Part shown: positions 34,746 to 43,181 of the stretch, in pieces | Layout of the letters: every line of letters starts with the position of its first letter | How positions within the stretch are numbered: the stretch's first letter is position 1 | Assembly (NCBI RefSeq): GCF_001270265.1 | Contig: NZ_LGAP01000004.1 | Span: 1-64,000, forward strand | Direction: 5' to 3' | Length of the DNA: 64,000 nt | Origin: Ensifer adhaerens | GTDB taxonomy: Bacteria; Pseudomonadota; Alphaproteobacteria; Rhizobiales; Rhizobiaceae | Notes under the pieces: model-generated | Database searches by the model: none | The model's input: only the letters and a program-made list of their open reading frames with translations | Told to the model about the DNA's origin: nothing | Made by a program: the position numbers and the translations under genes

Positions 34746-35369
34746 TCATTGTTTTTCACTGCCGATCGACGTGCCGAGCAGCGCCTCGACCGAGGCCATG
34801 GCGATGGCGACCAGTTCGCCTTCGCGGAACAGGTCTCCCGCCAGGCACCCTTCGATCCAGAGGCCATCGACAAGACCGTTGATGGCGATCGCGTAGGCGC
34901 GGCAGGTTTCTGCGTCGGCCGGTTTGTTCTTCACCGCCAGGAAATCGGCCAGCAGGTCCTGCAGCGTATTGCGAAAGGTCACGTAGCCGTCCCGGTGGAT
35001 TTCAGCGAGGATCGGGTCGACACGCACCTGGCTGATGAAAGCCGCCCAGAGCGAGATACTGCGGCTGTCGGCGACCGGCTCGGTCAGGTTGATGGCGATG
35101 AAGTCCCTCAGCCGCGTTTCCGGATCGCCTTCGACATGAGCCGCCTTGTCGGTCAGGGAAGCGATCACCGCGCGGTAGGCCTCGGCGACCATCTGATCCT
35201 TCGATTCGAAATAATGCCGAACCAGCCCGGCCGTCACCCCGGCGCGGATGGCGATCTGGCGGACCGTCGCGCCCTTCAGGCCGAATTCCGCTATGCAATC
35301 GAGCGTCGCTTCGATCAGTTCCTGCCGGCGCTCTCCTTCTGGGGCCCGATGAAACGTGCGGCGATTCAT
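34746..35369 (-). CDS. TetR-family regulator (BetI-like) of the arginine cluster
   Basis: About 207 residues. The N-terminal helix-turn-helix is 'GATVRQIAIRAGVTAGLVRH' followed by 'YFESKDQMVAEAYRAV', the pattern of BetI-like TetR repressors, with an all-helical ligand domain behind ('AINGLVDGLWIEGCLAGDLF'). It is the first gene of the tetR-aruH-aruI operon and faces the ABC transporter genes, so it probably represses both sides. The start at 35369 fits the family; the open frame extends upstream into the promoter region. No convincing palindromic operator was found between the divergent starts. Confidence 0.85.
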   Translation of the reverse strand: MNRRTFHRAPEGERRQELIEATLDCIAEFGLKGATVRQIAIRAGVTAGLVRHYFESKDQMVAEAYRAVIASLTDKAAHVEGDPETRLRDFIAINLTEPVADSRSISLWAAFISQVRVDPILAEIHRDGYVTFRNTLQDLLADFLAVKNKPADAETCRAYAIAINGLVDGLWIEGCLAGDLFREGELVAIAMASVEALLGTSIGSEKQ

Positions 35370-35643
35370 GCCGGCATCCGCGCACGAGGGCAGCCGAACA
35401 AGTTCGTCAAATCCTTCGAGCGGAACGGGCGCATGGGTGGCTCCTTCAGGGAAAATTCGGTCGGCGGGCTGCGATAAAAAAACGACGATACGCATTATTA
35501 TACGCTTGAACAATAGCGGCACAAGTGCAACCATGCCTACCAACAAAGACCGTGACAAGCCAAAGATGCTGCACGGAAAGACGACAGGGGAACTGTTTCA
35601 TGCCTTCAGAAAAAGCTCGCAGAGCCATCGGAGCGGCGCGTCG

Positions 35644-36417
35644 ATGACGGATGCGGCCCAGGCAATCGCGGTCACTGACCTGCACAAGCGTTTCGGGCCA
35701 TTGGAAGTGCTGAAGGGGGTTTCGCTCACCGCGAAACAGGGCGACGTCATCGCCATCATCGGCGGCAGCGGCTCCGGCAAATCCACCTTCCTGCGCTGTA
35801 TCAACATGCTGGAGCTGCCGTCCGCCGGCACTGTCAGCGTGCATGGCGAAAAGATCCGGATGAAGCCGGACGGCCGCGGCGGCCTCGTGCCCGAAGATCG
35901 CCGCCAAGTGCAGCGCATCCGCAGTCAGCTCGGCATGGTGTTCCAAAGCTTCAACCTCTGGCAGCACATGACGATCCTCGAAAACGTCATCGAGGCGCCG
36001 ATCCATGTGCTCGGCAAACAGAAGGCTGAAGCCATCGCCACGGCCGAAACGCTGCTCAAGCGCGTCGGGCTCTTTGAAAAGCGCGATGCCTACCCGGCCT
36101 TCCTCTCAGGCGGCCAGCAGCAGCGTGCGGCCATTGCCCGCGCACTTGCCATCCAGCCGCTGGTCATGCTCTTCGATGAGCCGACCTCGGCGCTCGATCC
36201 TGAGCTGGTCGGCGAAGTGCTTTCGGTGATCGGCGATCTCGCCCGCGAGAAGCGCACGATGATCCTCGTCACCCACGAGATGAAGTTCGCGCGCGACGTC
36301 GCCAATCACATCATCTTTCTGCACAACGGCGTCATCGAGGAACAGGGCCCGCCTGAGGCCATCTTCGGCGCGCCCAGATCCGAAAGGCTCAAGAAGTTCA
36401 TCAGCTCCATTCACTGA
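35644..36417 (+). CDS. Polar amino-acid ABC transporter ATP-binding protein (HisP-like)
   Basis: A 257-residue ATPase. Walker A 'GGSGSGKST', Q-loop 'MVFQSFNLW', signature 'LSGGQQQR', Walker B 'VMLFDEPTSALD' and the H-loop 'VTHEM' are intact. The insert between Walker A and the Q-loop ('HGEKIRMKPDGRGGLVPED') is typical of HisP/ArtP transporters for basic amino acids. The start at 35644 has GGAG eight bases upstream; the frame is open further upstream but that part is not conserved. It leads an operon with binding protein, two permeases and an amidohydrolase. Confidence 0.93.
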   Translation: MTDAAQAIAVTDLHKRFGPLEVLKGVSLTAKQGDVIAIIGGSGSGKSTFLRCINMLELPSAGTVSVHGEKIRMKPDGRGGLVPEDRRQVQRIRSQLGMVFQSFNLWQHMTILENVIEAPIHVLGKQKAEAIATAETLLKRVGLFEKRDAYPAFLSGGQQQRAAIARALAIQPLVMLFDEPTSALDPELVGEVLSVIGDLAREKRTMILVTHEMKFARDVANHIIFLHNGVIEEQGPPEAIFGAPRSERLKKFISSIH

Positions 36418-36454
36418 ATTCAAGAATGCTCAACAACCAAAAAAGGGGAACAGC

Positions 36455-37237
36455 ATGAAGAAGACATTGAAAGTCCTGGCGGTCGCGGCCGCCATCGCCG
36501 TCAGCGGCGGCATCGCCGCCTCGGCGGAAGCATTGAAGGTCGGCGTCGCCGCCGAGCCTTACCCGCCCTTCACCGCGCCGGATGCGAGCGGCAACTGGGA
36601 AGGCTGGGAAGTCGAACTGATGAAGGCCGTCTGTGCCGAGGCGAAGCTTGAATGCGTGCTGACCCCCGTCGCCTGGGACGGCATCATCCCGGCGCTGACG
36701 TCGAAGAAGATCGACTTGATCATGAGTTCGATGTCGATCACCGACGAGCGGCTGAAGACGATCGACTTCTCCGACAAGTACTACAACACGCCGACCGGCG
36801 TCATCGGCACGAAGGGCGTCGATTTCAAGCCGACGCCGGAAGGCCTTGCCGGCAAGACGATCGGCGTCCAGGTCTCGACCGTGCACCAGGCCTATGCCGC
36901 CAAGCATTTCGCCTCTGCCGGCATCGAGGTCAAGGAATACCAGACGCAGGACGAGGCCAACAACGATCTGGCCGCCGGGCGCGTGGACGCCGTCCAGGCC
37001 GACGCCATCGCGCTCAAGGCCTTCCTTGCGACCGACCAGGGTAAGGAATGCTGCGACTACAAGGGTGACGTGGCCGAAGACGTCGCCGTGATCGGCCCGG
37101 GCGTCGGCGTCGGCCTGCGCAAGGGCGAGACGGAGCTCAAGGACAAGCTCAATACCGCGATCAAGGCGATCCGCGACAACGGCACCTACGACACGTTCTC
37201 GAAGAAGTATTTCGACTTCGACATCTACGGTAAATAA
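36455..37237 (+). CDS. Basic amino-acid ABC transporter substrate-binding protein
   Basis: A 260-residue periplasmic protein of solute-binding family 3. A signal peptide (Lys-Lys, hydrophobic core, 'GIAASAEA') is followed by the family start 'LKVGVAAEPYPPFTAPDASG', 'WDGIIPALTSKKIDLIMSSM' and 'SITDERLKTIDFSDKYYNTP', which is close to lysine/arginine/ornithine-binding proteins. AAAAAGGGGAA provides the ribosome-binding site. The aruHI operon next to it makes arginine or a guanidino compound the most likely ligand. Confidence 0.92.
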   Translation: MKKTLKVLAVAAAIAVSGGIAASAEALKVGVAAEPYPPFTAPDASGNWEGWEVELMKAVCAEAKLECVLTPVAWDGIIPALTSKKIDLIMSSMSITDERLKTIDFSDKYYNTPTGVIGTKGVDFKPTPEGLAGKTIGVQVSTVHQAYAAKHFASAGIEVKEYQTQDEANNDLAAGRVDAVQADAIALKAFLATDQGKECCDYKGDVAEDVAVIGPGVGVGLRKGETELKDKLNTAIKAIRDNGTYDTFSKKYFDFDIYGK

Positions 37238-37244
37238 GGCGCAA

Positions 37245-37274
37245 GCGGCCGGCAGTCCTCAGGCTGCCGGCCGC
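37245..37274. other. GC-rich stem-loop between binding protein and permease
   Basis: GCGGCCGGCAG-N8-CTGCCGGCCGC, an 11-bp perfect stem with no T-run, seven bases past the binding-protein stop. Such stems commonly stabilise the upstream mRNA so that the binding protein is made in excess over the permeases. Confidence 0.7.
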
Positions 37275-37296
37275 TGCCTTCGGAGGTCGAAGACGC

Positions 37297-38022
37297 ATGG
37301 CATCGGATTCTATCGTCAACTGGAGCCTGCTCGCACTTTCCTCGCCCGGCTGGGGCGGCGTGCTGCTGCAGGGCTTCGTCAACTCGATCCAGATCGCCAT
37401 TGGCGGTTATGCACTTGGCCTGACGCTCGGCGTCGGTGGCGCCTTCGGCAAGCTCTATGGCGGCCCGATCCTGCGTGACCTGCTCGAATGCTACACCACG
37501 GTCGTCAGAGCCGTGCCCGAGCTGGTGCTCATCCTCCTGCTCTATTACGCCGGCACTGATCTTTTGAACCAATTGCTGGCGCTGTTCAGCATCGGTCCGG
37601 TCGACATCAGCGGCCTGATGGCCGGCATCTTCGTCATCGGCGTGGTCCAGGGCGCCTACTCCACCGAGGTGCTCCGCGGCGCGATCAAGGCGGTTCCCGC
37701 CGGGCAGATCGAAGCCGCGCGCGCCTATGGCATGTCGCCCTTAAAGGTACTGCGACGCGTCACCTTGCCGGCGATGCTGCCCTACGCCATACCGGGTCTC
37801 TCCAATCTCTGGCTGATCGCCACCAAGGACACGGCCCTTCTTGCCGTCGTCGGCTTCAGCGAGCTGACGCTCGTCACGCGCCAGGCGGCCGGCACGACCA
37901 AGGCCTATCTCTTGTTCTTCCTCGCCGCCGGCGCGCTCTATCTCACACTGACGCTCGTCTCCAACATCTTCATCGGCATGCTGGAACGACATGCGAGGCG
38001 CGGTTTCGCGGAGCAGCGATGA
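37297..38022 (+). CDS. Polar amino-acid ABC transporter permease (HisQ-like)
   Basis: A 241-residue integral membrane protein with about five helices. The N-terminal 'LLQGFVNSIQIAIGGYALGL' and the EAA loop 'IEAARAYGMSPLKVLRRVTL' with 'PAMLPYAIPGLSN' identify a HisM/HisQ-type permease. Starts with GGAGG ten bases upstream and overlaps the next permease by four bases (ATGA), so the two are made together and should form a heterodimer. Confidence 0.93.
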   Translation: MASDSIVNWSLLALSSPGWGGVLLQGFVNSIQIAIGGYALGLTLGVGGAFGKLYGGPILRDLLECYTTVVRAVPELVLILLLYYAGTDLLNQLLALFSIGPVDISGLMAGIFVIGVVQGAYSTEVLRGAIKAVPAGQIEAARAYGMSPLKVLRRVTLPAMLPYAIPGLSNLWLIATKDTALLAVVGFSELTLVTRQAAGTTKAYLLFFLAAGALYLTLTLVSNIFIGMLERHARRGFAEQR

Positions 38023-38843
38023 CGGATCAAACCACACACGCCGTCGCCTTCACGCCCGAGGACCTGCCGACCGCGCGCAGCTTCTTCCAGCCCCATCGCA
38101 TCGTGATGATGCTGGTCTTTGCCGGCTTCGTCATCGGCGTCGCAGTCTTCATGCGCTGGGACTGGTTGCCGCGCTACCTGCCGCGGCTCGGCTGGGGCAT
38201 TCTCATCAGCCTGGTGATGCTGTTCAGCACGTCGATCCTCGGTTTTCTGCTCGCCGTGCCGATCGGCCTGGCGCAGGTGGCGGGCCCCTGGTTCTTCAAG
38301 CTGCCGGCAAAGGTGTTCTGCACCGTCATCCGCGGCACGCCGCTGCTGCTGCAGCTCTGGCTGCTCTATTACGGGCTCGGCTCGCTGTTCCCGCAGTTCC
38401 CGGCGATCCGCCAATCCTTCCTCTGGCCCTATCTGCGTGAGGCGTGGCCCTATGGCGTTGCGGCGCTGACGATATCCTTCGCAGCTTACGAGGGCGAAGT
38501 GATGCGCGGCGCCTTTGCCGGCGTTCCCGCCGGCGAACTGGAGGCGGCCAAGGCCTATGGCATGAGCCGTTGGACGATGTTCCGCCGCATCTGGCTGCCG
38601 CGCGCCATCCACCGCGCCCTGCCGACGCTCAACGGCGAGACGGTGCTGCAATTGAAGTCGACGCCGCTGGTGGCGACGATCACCGTCGTCGACGTCTACG
38701 CGGTGATTTCAAAAGTCCGCCAGGAAACGTTCCTGACCTATGAGCCGCTGCTCTTGCTCGCGCTCATCTATATGTGCCTCACCGGCATTCTGGTGGTGGC
38801 CTTCCGCACGTTCGAAAATCGCATTCCAACCCGTGGTGCATGA
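38019..38843 (+). CDS. Polar amino-acid ABC transporter permease (HisM-like)
   Basis: A 274-residue permease, longer than its partner because of an N-terminal cytosolic part and an extra helix ('IVMMLVFAGFVIGVAVFMRW'). 'VFCTVIRGTPLLLQLWLLYY' and the EAA loop 'LEAAKAYGMSRWTMFRRIWL' are family motifs. It would pair with the preceding permease and the HisP-like ATPase. The amidohydrolase gene starts two bases after its stop. Confidence 0.93.
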   Translation: MTDQTTHAVAFTPEDLPTARSFFQPHRIVMMLVFAGFVIGVAVFMRWDWLPRYLPRLGWGILISLVMLFSTSILGFLLAVPIGLAQVAGPWFFKLPAKVFCTVIRGTPLLLQLWLLYYGLGSLFPQFPAIRQSFLWPYLREAWPYGVAALTISFAAYEGEVMRGAFAGVPAGELEAAKAYGMSRWTMFRRIWLPRAIHRALPTLNGETVLQLKSTPLVATITVVDVYAVISKVRQETFLTYEPLLLLALIYMCLTGILVVAFRTFENRIPTRGA

Positions 38844-38844
38844 C

Positions 38845-40014
38845 ATGAAGCTTTCCTCCTCCATCGACAACGCCATGCCGGAACTCGTGGCCATCCGCCA
38901 CGACCTGCATGCCCATCCGGAACTGGGTCTGGAGGAGACGCGAACCTCGGCTTTCATCGCCCGGCACCTCACCGAACTCGGCTACGAGGTGACGACGGGG
39001 CTTGCAAAGACCGGTGTCGTCGGGACGTTGCGCAACGGCAGCGGATCACGCTCGATCGGCATCCGCGCCGATATCGACGCGCTGCCGATCCTGGAGGAAA
39101 CCGGTCTCGACTACGCCAGCAAGACATCCGGGCTGATGCATGCCTGCGGCCATGACGGCCATACGACCATGCTGCTCGGCGCGGCCCGCGCGCTTGCCGA
39201 ACGCCGCAATTTCGATGGCACCATTCATCTGATCTTTCAGCCGGCCGAGGAGAACTTCGGCGGCGCCAAGATCATGATGGACGAAGGGCTGTTTGAAAAA
39301 TTCCCCTGCGACGCGGTCTTCGCGCTTCACAACGAACCGGGCCTGCCCTTCGGTCAGTTCGCCCTGCGTGAAGGACCGATCATGGCGGCGGTCGACGAGG
39401 CGCGCATCACCGTGCACGGCCGCGGCGGCCATGGCGCCGAGCCACAGGAGACCGCCGACCCGATCGTCTGCGGCGCTTCGATCATCATGGCGTTGCAGTC
39501 GATCGTCTCGCGCAACATTCACCCGATGGACCCGTCCGTCGTCACCGTCGGCGCCTTCCATGCGGGCTCGGCCAGCAACATCATCCCGGAACGGGCCGAG
39601 ATCGTCGTCGGCATCCGCTCCTTCGATCCCGGCGTGCGCGACGAGCTGGAGCGTCGCATCCGCATGATCGCAGAGGCTCAGGCGACGAGCTTCGGCATGC
39701 GCGCAACGGTCGACTATCAACGCAGCTACGACGCGACCATCAACCACAAGGCAGAGACGGATTTCGTCCGCGATCTCGCCGTCCGTTTTGCCGGCGCCGA
39801 CAAGGTGGTCGATCTCGAACGTCCGTTCATGGGCAGCGAGGATTTCGCCTATATGCTGCAGGAGCGGCCCGGGACCTATTTCTTCCTCGGCTCTAAGGTC
39901 AGCGGCGAGGAGAAGCCGCTCCATCATCCCGCCTACAACTTCAACGACGACCTGCTGCCGATCGGCGCCGCCTTCTGGACCGAGCTTGCCGAAGCCTATC
40001 TGCCGACGCGCTGA
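38845..40014 (+). CDS. M20 family amidohydrolase (hippurate hydrolase/N-acyl amino acid hydrolase-like)
   Basis: A 389-residue zinc/manganese peptidase-like enzyme, subfamily M20D. Metal ligands are seen in 'LMHACGHDGHTTMLLGAA', 'FQPAEENFGGA' and 'HPAYNFND'; 'HGRGGHGAEPQET' belongs to the dimerisation domain. These enzymes hydrolyse N-acyl amino acids or related amides. As last gene of the uptake operon it probably releases a free amino acid, perhaps arginine, from an imported conjugate. A gene further upstream in frame is open only by overlap with the permease. Confidence 0.9.
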   Translation: MKLSSSIDNAMPELVAIRHDLHAHPELGLEETRTSAFIARHLTELGYEVTTGLAKTGVVGTLRNGSGSRSIGIRADIDALPILEETGLDYASKTSGLMHACGHDGHTTMLLGAARALAERRNFDGTIHLIFQPAEENFGGAKIMMDEGLFEKFPCDAVFALHNEPGLPFGQFALREGPIMAAVDEARITVHGRGGHGAEPQETADPIVCGASIIMALQSIVSRNIHPMDPSVVTVGAFHAGSASNIIPERAEIVVGIRSFDPGVRDELERRIRMIAEAQATSFGMRATVDYQRSYDATINHKAETDFVRDLAVRFAGADKVVDLERPFMGSEDFAYMLQERPGTYFFLGSKVSGEEKPLHHPAYNFNDDLLPIGAAFWTELAEAYLPTR

Positions 40015-40136
40015 AGGCCGACCCTCGGGATAAAGCGCATCCTAATTTCTCGTGCCGTCGATGACCGGCGCGCCCGCTCCCTTTTGCCGCAAGCGCGACA
40101 TTGCCGCAGTGTGACAACGTGGCGGCCGGCCCGTCA

Positions 40137-40150
40137 TTGACCTTTGGCAA
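40137..40150 (+). promoter_or_regulatory. Degenerate FNR/FixK-like box upstream of the bd-type oxidase
   Basis: TTGACCTTTGGCAA keeps the outer TTGA/-CAA bases of the FNR/FixK consensus TTGAT-N4-ATCAA but misses two inner positions. Just upstream GCGAC-ATT-GCCGC (40095-40107) resembles RegA/ActR half-sites. Both would suit oxygen or redox control; neither is a strong match. Confidence 0.3.
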
Positions 40151-40261
40151 TTTTGGCTCAGATTCAATCACATGCTGAAACTCGGGCGCAACCACAGGAT
40201 TGGCCCGACCTGAAAGACCCTGCGTAACGCCTGAGATCGGAAACGGTGCAAGGCTCGAAGT

Positions 40262-40341
40262 GTGCAGCAGACCGGAGAGCTGCAGTGACCTTTGCGTGTC
40301 CAAACGGACGCGCGGCGCTGCACGTCTGAAAGGATTGTGCC
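40262..40341 (+). promoter_or_regulatory. Leader of the bd-type oxidase with alternative pairings
   Basis: GTGCAGC (40262-40268) can pair with GCTGCA at 40279-40284 or with GCTGCAC at 40317-40323, next to the ribosome-binding site AAAGGA (40329-40334). GCGTGTCC/GGACGCGC (40294-40313) forms a stable hairpin between them. The two folds exclude each other, as in a switch or attenuator. Confidence 0.35.
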
Positions 40342-41745
40342 GTGTTTGAAAATTTCGATGCGACGATACTTGCCCGCATCCAGTTCGCCTTCACCGTCTC
40401 GTTCCACATCATCTTCCCGGCCTTTTCGATCGGGCTCGCCAGCTACCTTGCGGTGCTTGAAGCGCTGTGGCTCTGGAAGAAGGACGAGGTCTATCTCGAG
40501 CTCTTCAATTTCTGGAAGACGATCTTTGCCGTCGCCTTCGGCATGGGCGTCGTCTCCGGCATCGTCATGTCCTATCAGTTCGGCACGAACTGGAGCGTCT
40601 TTTCCGACAAGGCCGGGCCGATCATCGGGCCGCTGATGGGCTACGAGGTGCTGACCGCCTTCTTCCTCGAGGCAGGCTTCCTCGGCGTCATGCTCTTCGG
40701 CCTCAACCGCGTCGGCCCGAAGCTGCATTTTCTGGCAACGGCGATGGTCGCGATCGGCACGCTGATCTCGGCCACCTGGATCCTTTCGGCAAATTCGTGG
40801 ATGCAGACACCCAGAGGCTTTGCCATCAACGAGGTCGGGCAGTTCGTGCCGGTCGACTGGTGGGCGATCGTCTTCAACCCGTCCTTCCCCTATCGCCTGG
40901 TGCATATGGTGCTTGCCGCCTATCTGACGACGGCCTTCGTCGTCGGCGCCTGCGGCGCCTGGCATCTGATCCGCAAGACGGCGCCGCGGCGCGCGCGAAA
41001 AATGTTCTCGATGGCGATGTGGATGGCGGCGATCGTCGCACCGATCCAGATCTTTGCCGGCGACATGCACGGCCTCAACACGCTGGAACATCAACCGGCG
41101 AAGGTGATGGCGATGGAAGGTCATTATCAGAGCCACCCCGACGGCGCGCCGCTCATTCTCTTCGGCATTCCCAATTCCGCCGAGAAGCGCGTCGACTACG
41201 CCATCGAGGTGCCGAAGCTGTCGAGCCTCATCCTCAAGCATGATCTGAACGCGCCGCTTGCCGGCCTCGACACCATTGCCGAGGAGCTGCATCCGCCCGT
41301 CAGCATCGTCTTCTGGTCGTTCCGCATCATGGTCGGCCTCGGCTTCGCCATGCTCGGCATCGGGCTGTGGAGCCTGTGGTGTCGGTATCGCGGTACGCTG
41401 GACAGCAATGCCTGGCTGCATCGCGCCGCGGTCGTGATGGGGCCGGCCGGCTTCGTCGCCGTGCTCGCCGGCTGGGTCACCACGGAGGTCGGCCGTCAAC
41501 CCTATACGGTCTACGGCCATCTGCTGACGGCAAACTCGGTCGCACCGATTGCGGCCCCCGCCGTCGGCGCTTCGCTGCTTGCCTTCATCATTGTCTATTT
41601 CTTCGTTTTCGGCGCTGGCACCTTCTACATCCTGCGGCTGATGGCGCGGCTGCCGCGCGATCCGATGCCGGATCTCGACGAGGGACCGATCCGCACGGCC
41701 GGTGTTGCCATTGCCAACCCCCATGGAGGTCATCATGGACATTGA
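40342..41745 (+). CDS. cioA: Cyanide-insensitive (bd-type) quinol oxidase subunit I
   Basis: A 467-residue haem-carrying subunit of a bd-type terminal oxidase that reduces O2 with ubiquinol without pumping protons. Nine membrane helices are expected. 'FTVSFHIIFPAFSIG' has the N-terminal haem-ligand His, 'FWKTIFAVAFGMGVVSGIVM' and 'GWVTTEVGRQPYTVYG' are conserved. The Q-loop between helices 6 and 7 is short, which places it with the CioA rather than the long-loop E. coli CydA type. Starts at GTG with AAAGGA upstream. The C-terminus is His/Gly rich and overlaps cioB. Confidence 0.94.
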   Translation: MFENFDATILARIQFAFTVSFHIIFPAFSIGLASYLAVLEALWLWKKDEVYLELFNFWKTIFAVAFGMGVVSGIVMSYQFGTNWSVFSDKAGPIIGPLMGYEVLTAFFLEAGFLGVMLFGLNRVGPKLHFLATAMVAIGTLISATWILSANSWMQTPRGFAINEVGQFVPVDWWAIVFNPSFPYRLVHMVLAAYLTTAFVVGACGAWHLIRKTAPRRARKMFSMAMWMAAIVAPIQIFAGDMHGLNTLEHQPAKVMAMEGHYQSHPDGAPLILFGIPNSAEKRVDYAIEVPKLSSLILKHDLNAPLAGLDTIAEELHPPVSIVFWSFRIMVGLGFAMLGIGLWSLWCRYRGTLDSNAWLHRAAVVMGPAGFVAVLAGWVTTEVGRQPYTVYGHLLTANSVAPIAAPAVGASLLAFIIVYFFVFGAGTFYILRLMARLPRDPMPDLDEGPIRTAGVAIANPHGGHHGH

Positions 41746-42739
41746 TCTGCCGCTGATCTGGGCCGGCATTATCGCCTTTGCGGTGCTCGCCTATGTCATC
41801 CTCGACGGGTTCGACCTCGGTATCGGCATCCTCTTCCCGTTCTTTCCCGAGAAGCACGACCGCGACGTGATGATGAACTCGGTCGCACCCGTCTGGGACG
41901 GCAACGAGACCTGGCTGGTGCTCGGCGGCGGCGGCCTGATGGCGGTGTTCCCGCTGGCCTATGCCACGATCCTGCCGGCCCTTTACGCGCCTATCATCGC
42001 CATGGTCATCGGCCTCATCTTCCGGGGCGTCGCCTTCGAATATCGCTGGCGCACACGGCGGGCCGAGTATCTCTGGAACTGGGCTTTCGCCGGCGGCTCG
42101 ATGCTCGCCGCCTTCGCGCAAGGGATCACGCTCGGGGCACTGGTCCAGGGCATTCCGGTCGAAAATCGCGCCTATACCGGCGGCTGGTGGGACTGGCTGA
42201 CGCCGTTCTCGATCATGACCGGCATCGCCGTCGTTGTCGGCTATGCGCTGCTCGGCGCCACCTGGCTGGTCATGAAGACCCATGGCGACCTGGCGGATCG
42301 CGCTCGCAACCTTGCCCTCAAATGCTCGTTCGGCACGGTCGCCGCCATGGGCATCGTCAGCCTGTGGACGCCGTTCCTCGAACCACTCTATCTGCAGCGC
42401 TGGTTCGGCTGGCCGACGGCGATCTTCAGCATCATCGTGCCGCTCTTGGTGCTTGCCTGCCTCTACCTTTTGATTTCGGGCATCAGGACCCGGCATGACA
42501 GCCGGCCGTTCCTTGCCGCGCTCGGGCTGTTCGTGCTCGGTTATGCCGGCATCGGCATCAGCTTCTATCCCTACATGGTGCCGCCATCGCTGACGATCTG
42601 GGATGCGGCGGCGCCCGACGAAAGCCTGTCGTTCCTGCTTGCCGGCGCGCTGGTGCTGATACCGATTATCCTTGCCTATACCGGTTATGCCTATTGGGTT
42701 TTCCGCGGCAAGGTCGATCCGGAGGAGGGCTACCATTGA
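41735..42739 (+). CDS. cioB: Cyanide-insensitive (bd-type) quinol oxidase subunit II
   Basis: A 334-residue CydB-family membrane subunit starting 'MDIDLPLIWAGIIAFAVLAY' and 'VILDGFDLGIGILFPF', with 'NSVAPVWDGNETWLVLGGGG' as the family signature. It overlaps cioA by 11 bases, with GGAGG correctly placed before the ATG at 41735. It stabilises the haem subunit and completes the oxidase. Confidence 0.95.
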   Translation: MDIDLPLIWAGIIAFAVLAYVILDGFDLGIGILFPFFPEKHDRDVMMNSVAPVWDGNETWLVLGGGGLMAVFPLAYATILPALYAPIIAMVIGLIFRGVAFEYRWRTRRAEYLWNWAFAGGSMLAAFAQGITLGALVQGIPVENRAYTGGWWDWLTPFSIMTGIAVVVGYALLGATWLVMKTHGDLADRARNLALKCSFGTVAAMGIVSLWTPFLEPLYLQRWFGWPTAIFSIIVPLLVLACLYLLISGIRTRHDSRPFLAALGLFVLGYAGIGISFYPYMVPPSLTIWDAAAPDESLSFLLAGALVLIPIILAYTGYAYWVFRGKVDPEEGYH

Positions 42740-42852
42740 AGAGCGAAACGGGAACCGGCCGAAAGCTTCTCTGGTTCGTTGGGCTCTGGTGTGCGGGAGT
42801 GGCCACCGTCACCGTCGTCGGGCTTGCGATCAAGCTGATGATCGGCACTTGA
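42736..42852 (+). CDS. DUF2474 small membrane protein of the bd oxidase operon
   Basis: A 38-residue single-helix protein. Its TTG start overlaps the cioB stop (TTGA) and is preceded by GGAGGAGGG. 'LLWFVGLWCAGVATVTVVGL' is a transmembrane helix of the DUF2474 type, a family found behind cioAB genes that is comparable to CydX, a small subunit needed for stability of E. coli cytochrome bd. Function is inferred by position. Confidence 0.8.
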   Translation: MKSETGTGRKLLWFVGLWCAGVATVTVVGLAIKLMIGT

Positions 42853-42919
42853 CTGTAATCGTTCGGTGACAGGGCAAAAAGCCTCGCTCAAGCTTGGCGG
42901 GTTAGCTTTTCCCAACACG

Positions 42920-42988
42920 TCAGCAGGCGATCGCCGCGGACGGAGACAGGACCGCACCCTCCTCCCCCGCCAAGCGATCGCCTGCTGA
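42920..42988. repeat. 15-bp perfect inverted repeat
   Basis: TCAGCAGGCGATCGC (42920-42934) and its exact complement (42974-42988) enclose 39 bases rich in C. The right arm is joined directly to the 25-bp hairpin repeats that follow, so both may be one element. The rest of the 329-bp gap between the oxidase and the mutase gene shows nothing else. Confidence 0.75.
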
Positions 42989-43063
42989 GGTGACCACCGT
43001 CCCGGTGGCACCGGGTGACCACCCGCCGGGTGGCACGTGGTGACCATCCCCTGGATGGCACCT
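42989..43063. repeat. Three tandem 25-bp hairpin repeats
   Basis: Units at 42989-43013, 43014-43038 and 43039-43063 all follow GGTGACCA-N10-TGGCAC-N2 or close. Each contains a 6-bp stem: CCACCG/CGGTGG, CCACCC/GGGTGG and CCATCC/GGATGG. Where the arms differ between units both sides change together, which indicates selection for the hairpin and not for the sequence. Confidence 0.75.
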
Positions 43064-43181
43064 GGACCGTGCGACCCTGCTGCCTCTTCTCAGATCACCC
43101 GCCGTTTGTTAGCAGTGCGCCGCAAGAGCGCCGCGTGCCCATGCGGGCGCAAGGCATCACTGCCGCAACCGGACGAGACAG

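Noticed and set aside
40150-40341. A known riboswitch class before the oxidase genes
   Set aside because: No conserved core of cobalamin, glycine, SAM-II or TPP riboswitches could be matched; only alternative pairing was kept as a tentative note.
42920-43063. CRISPR array
   Set aside because: Repeats are directly adjacent with no spacers and no cas genes are present.
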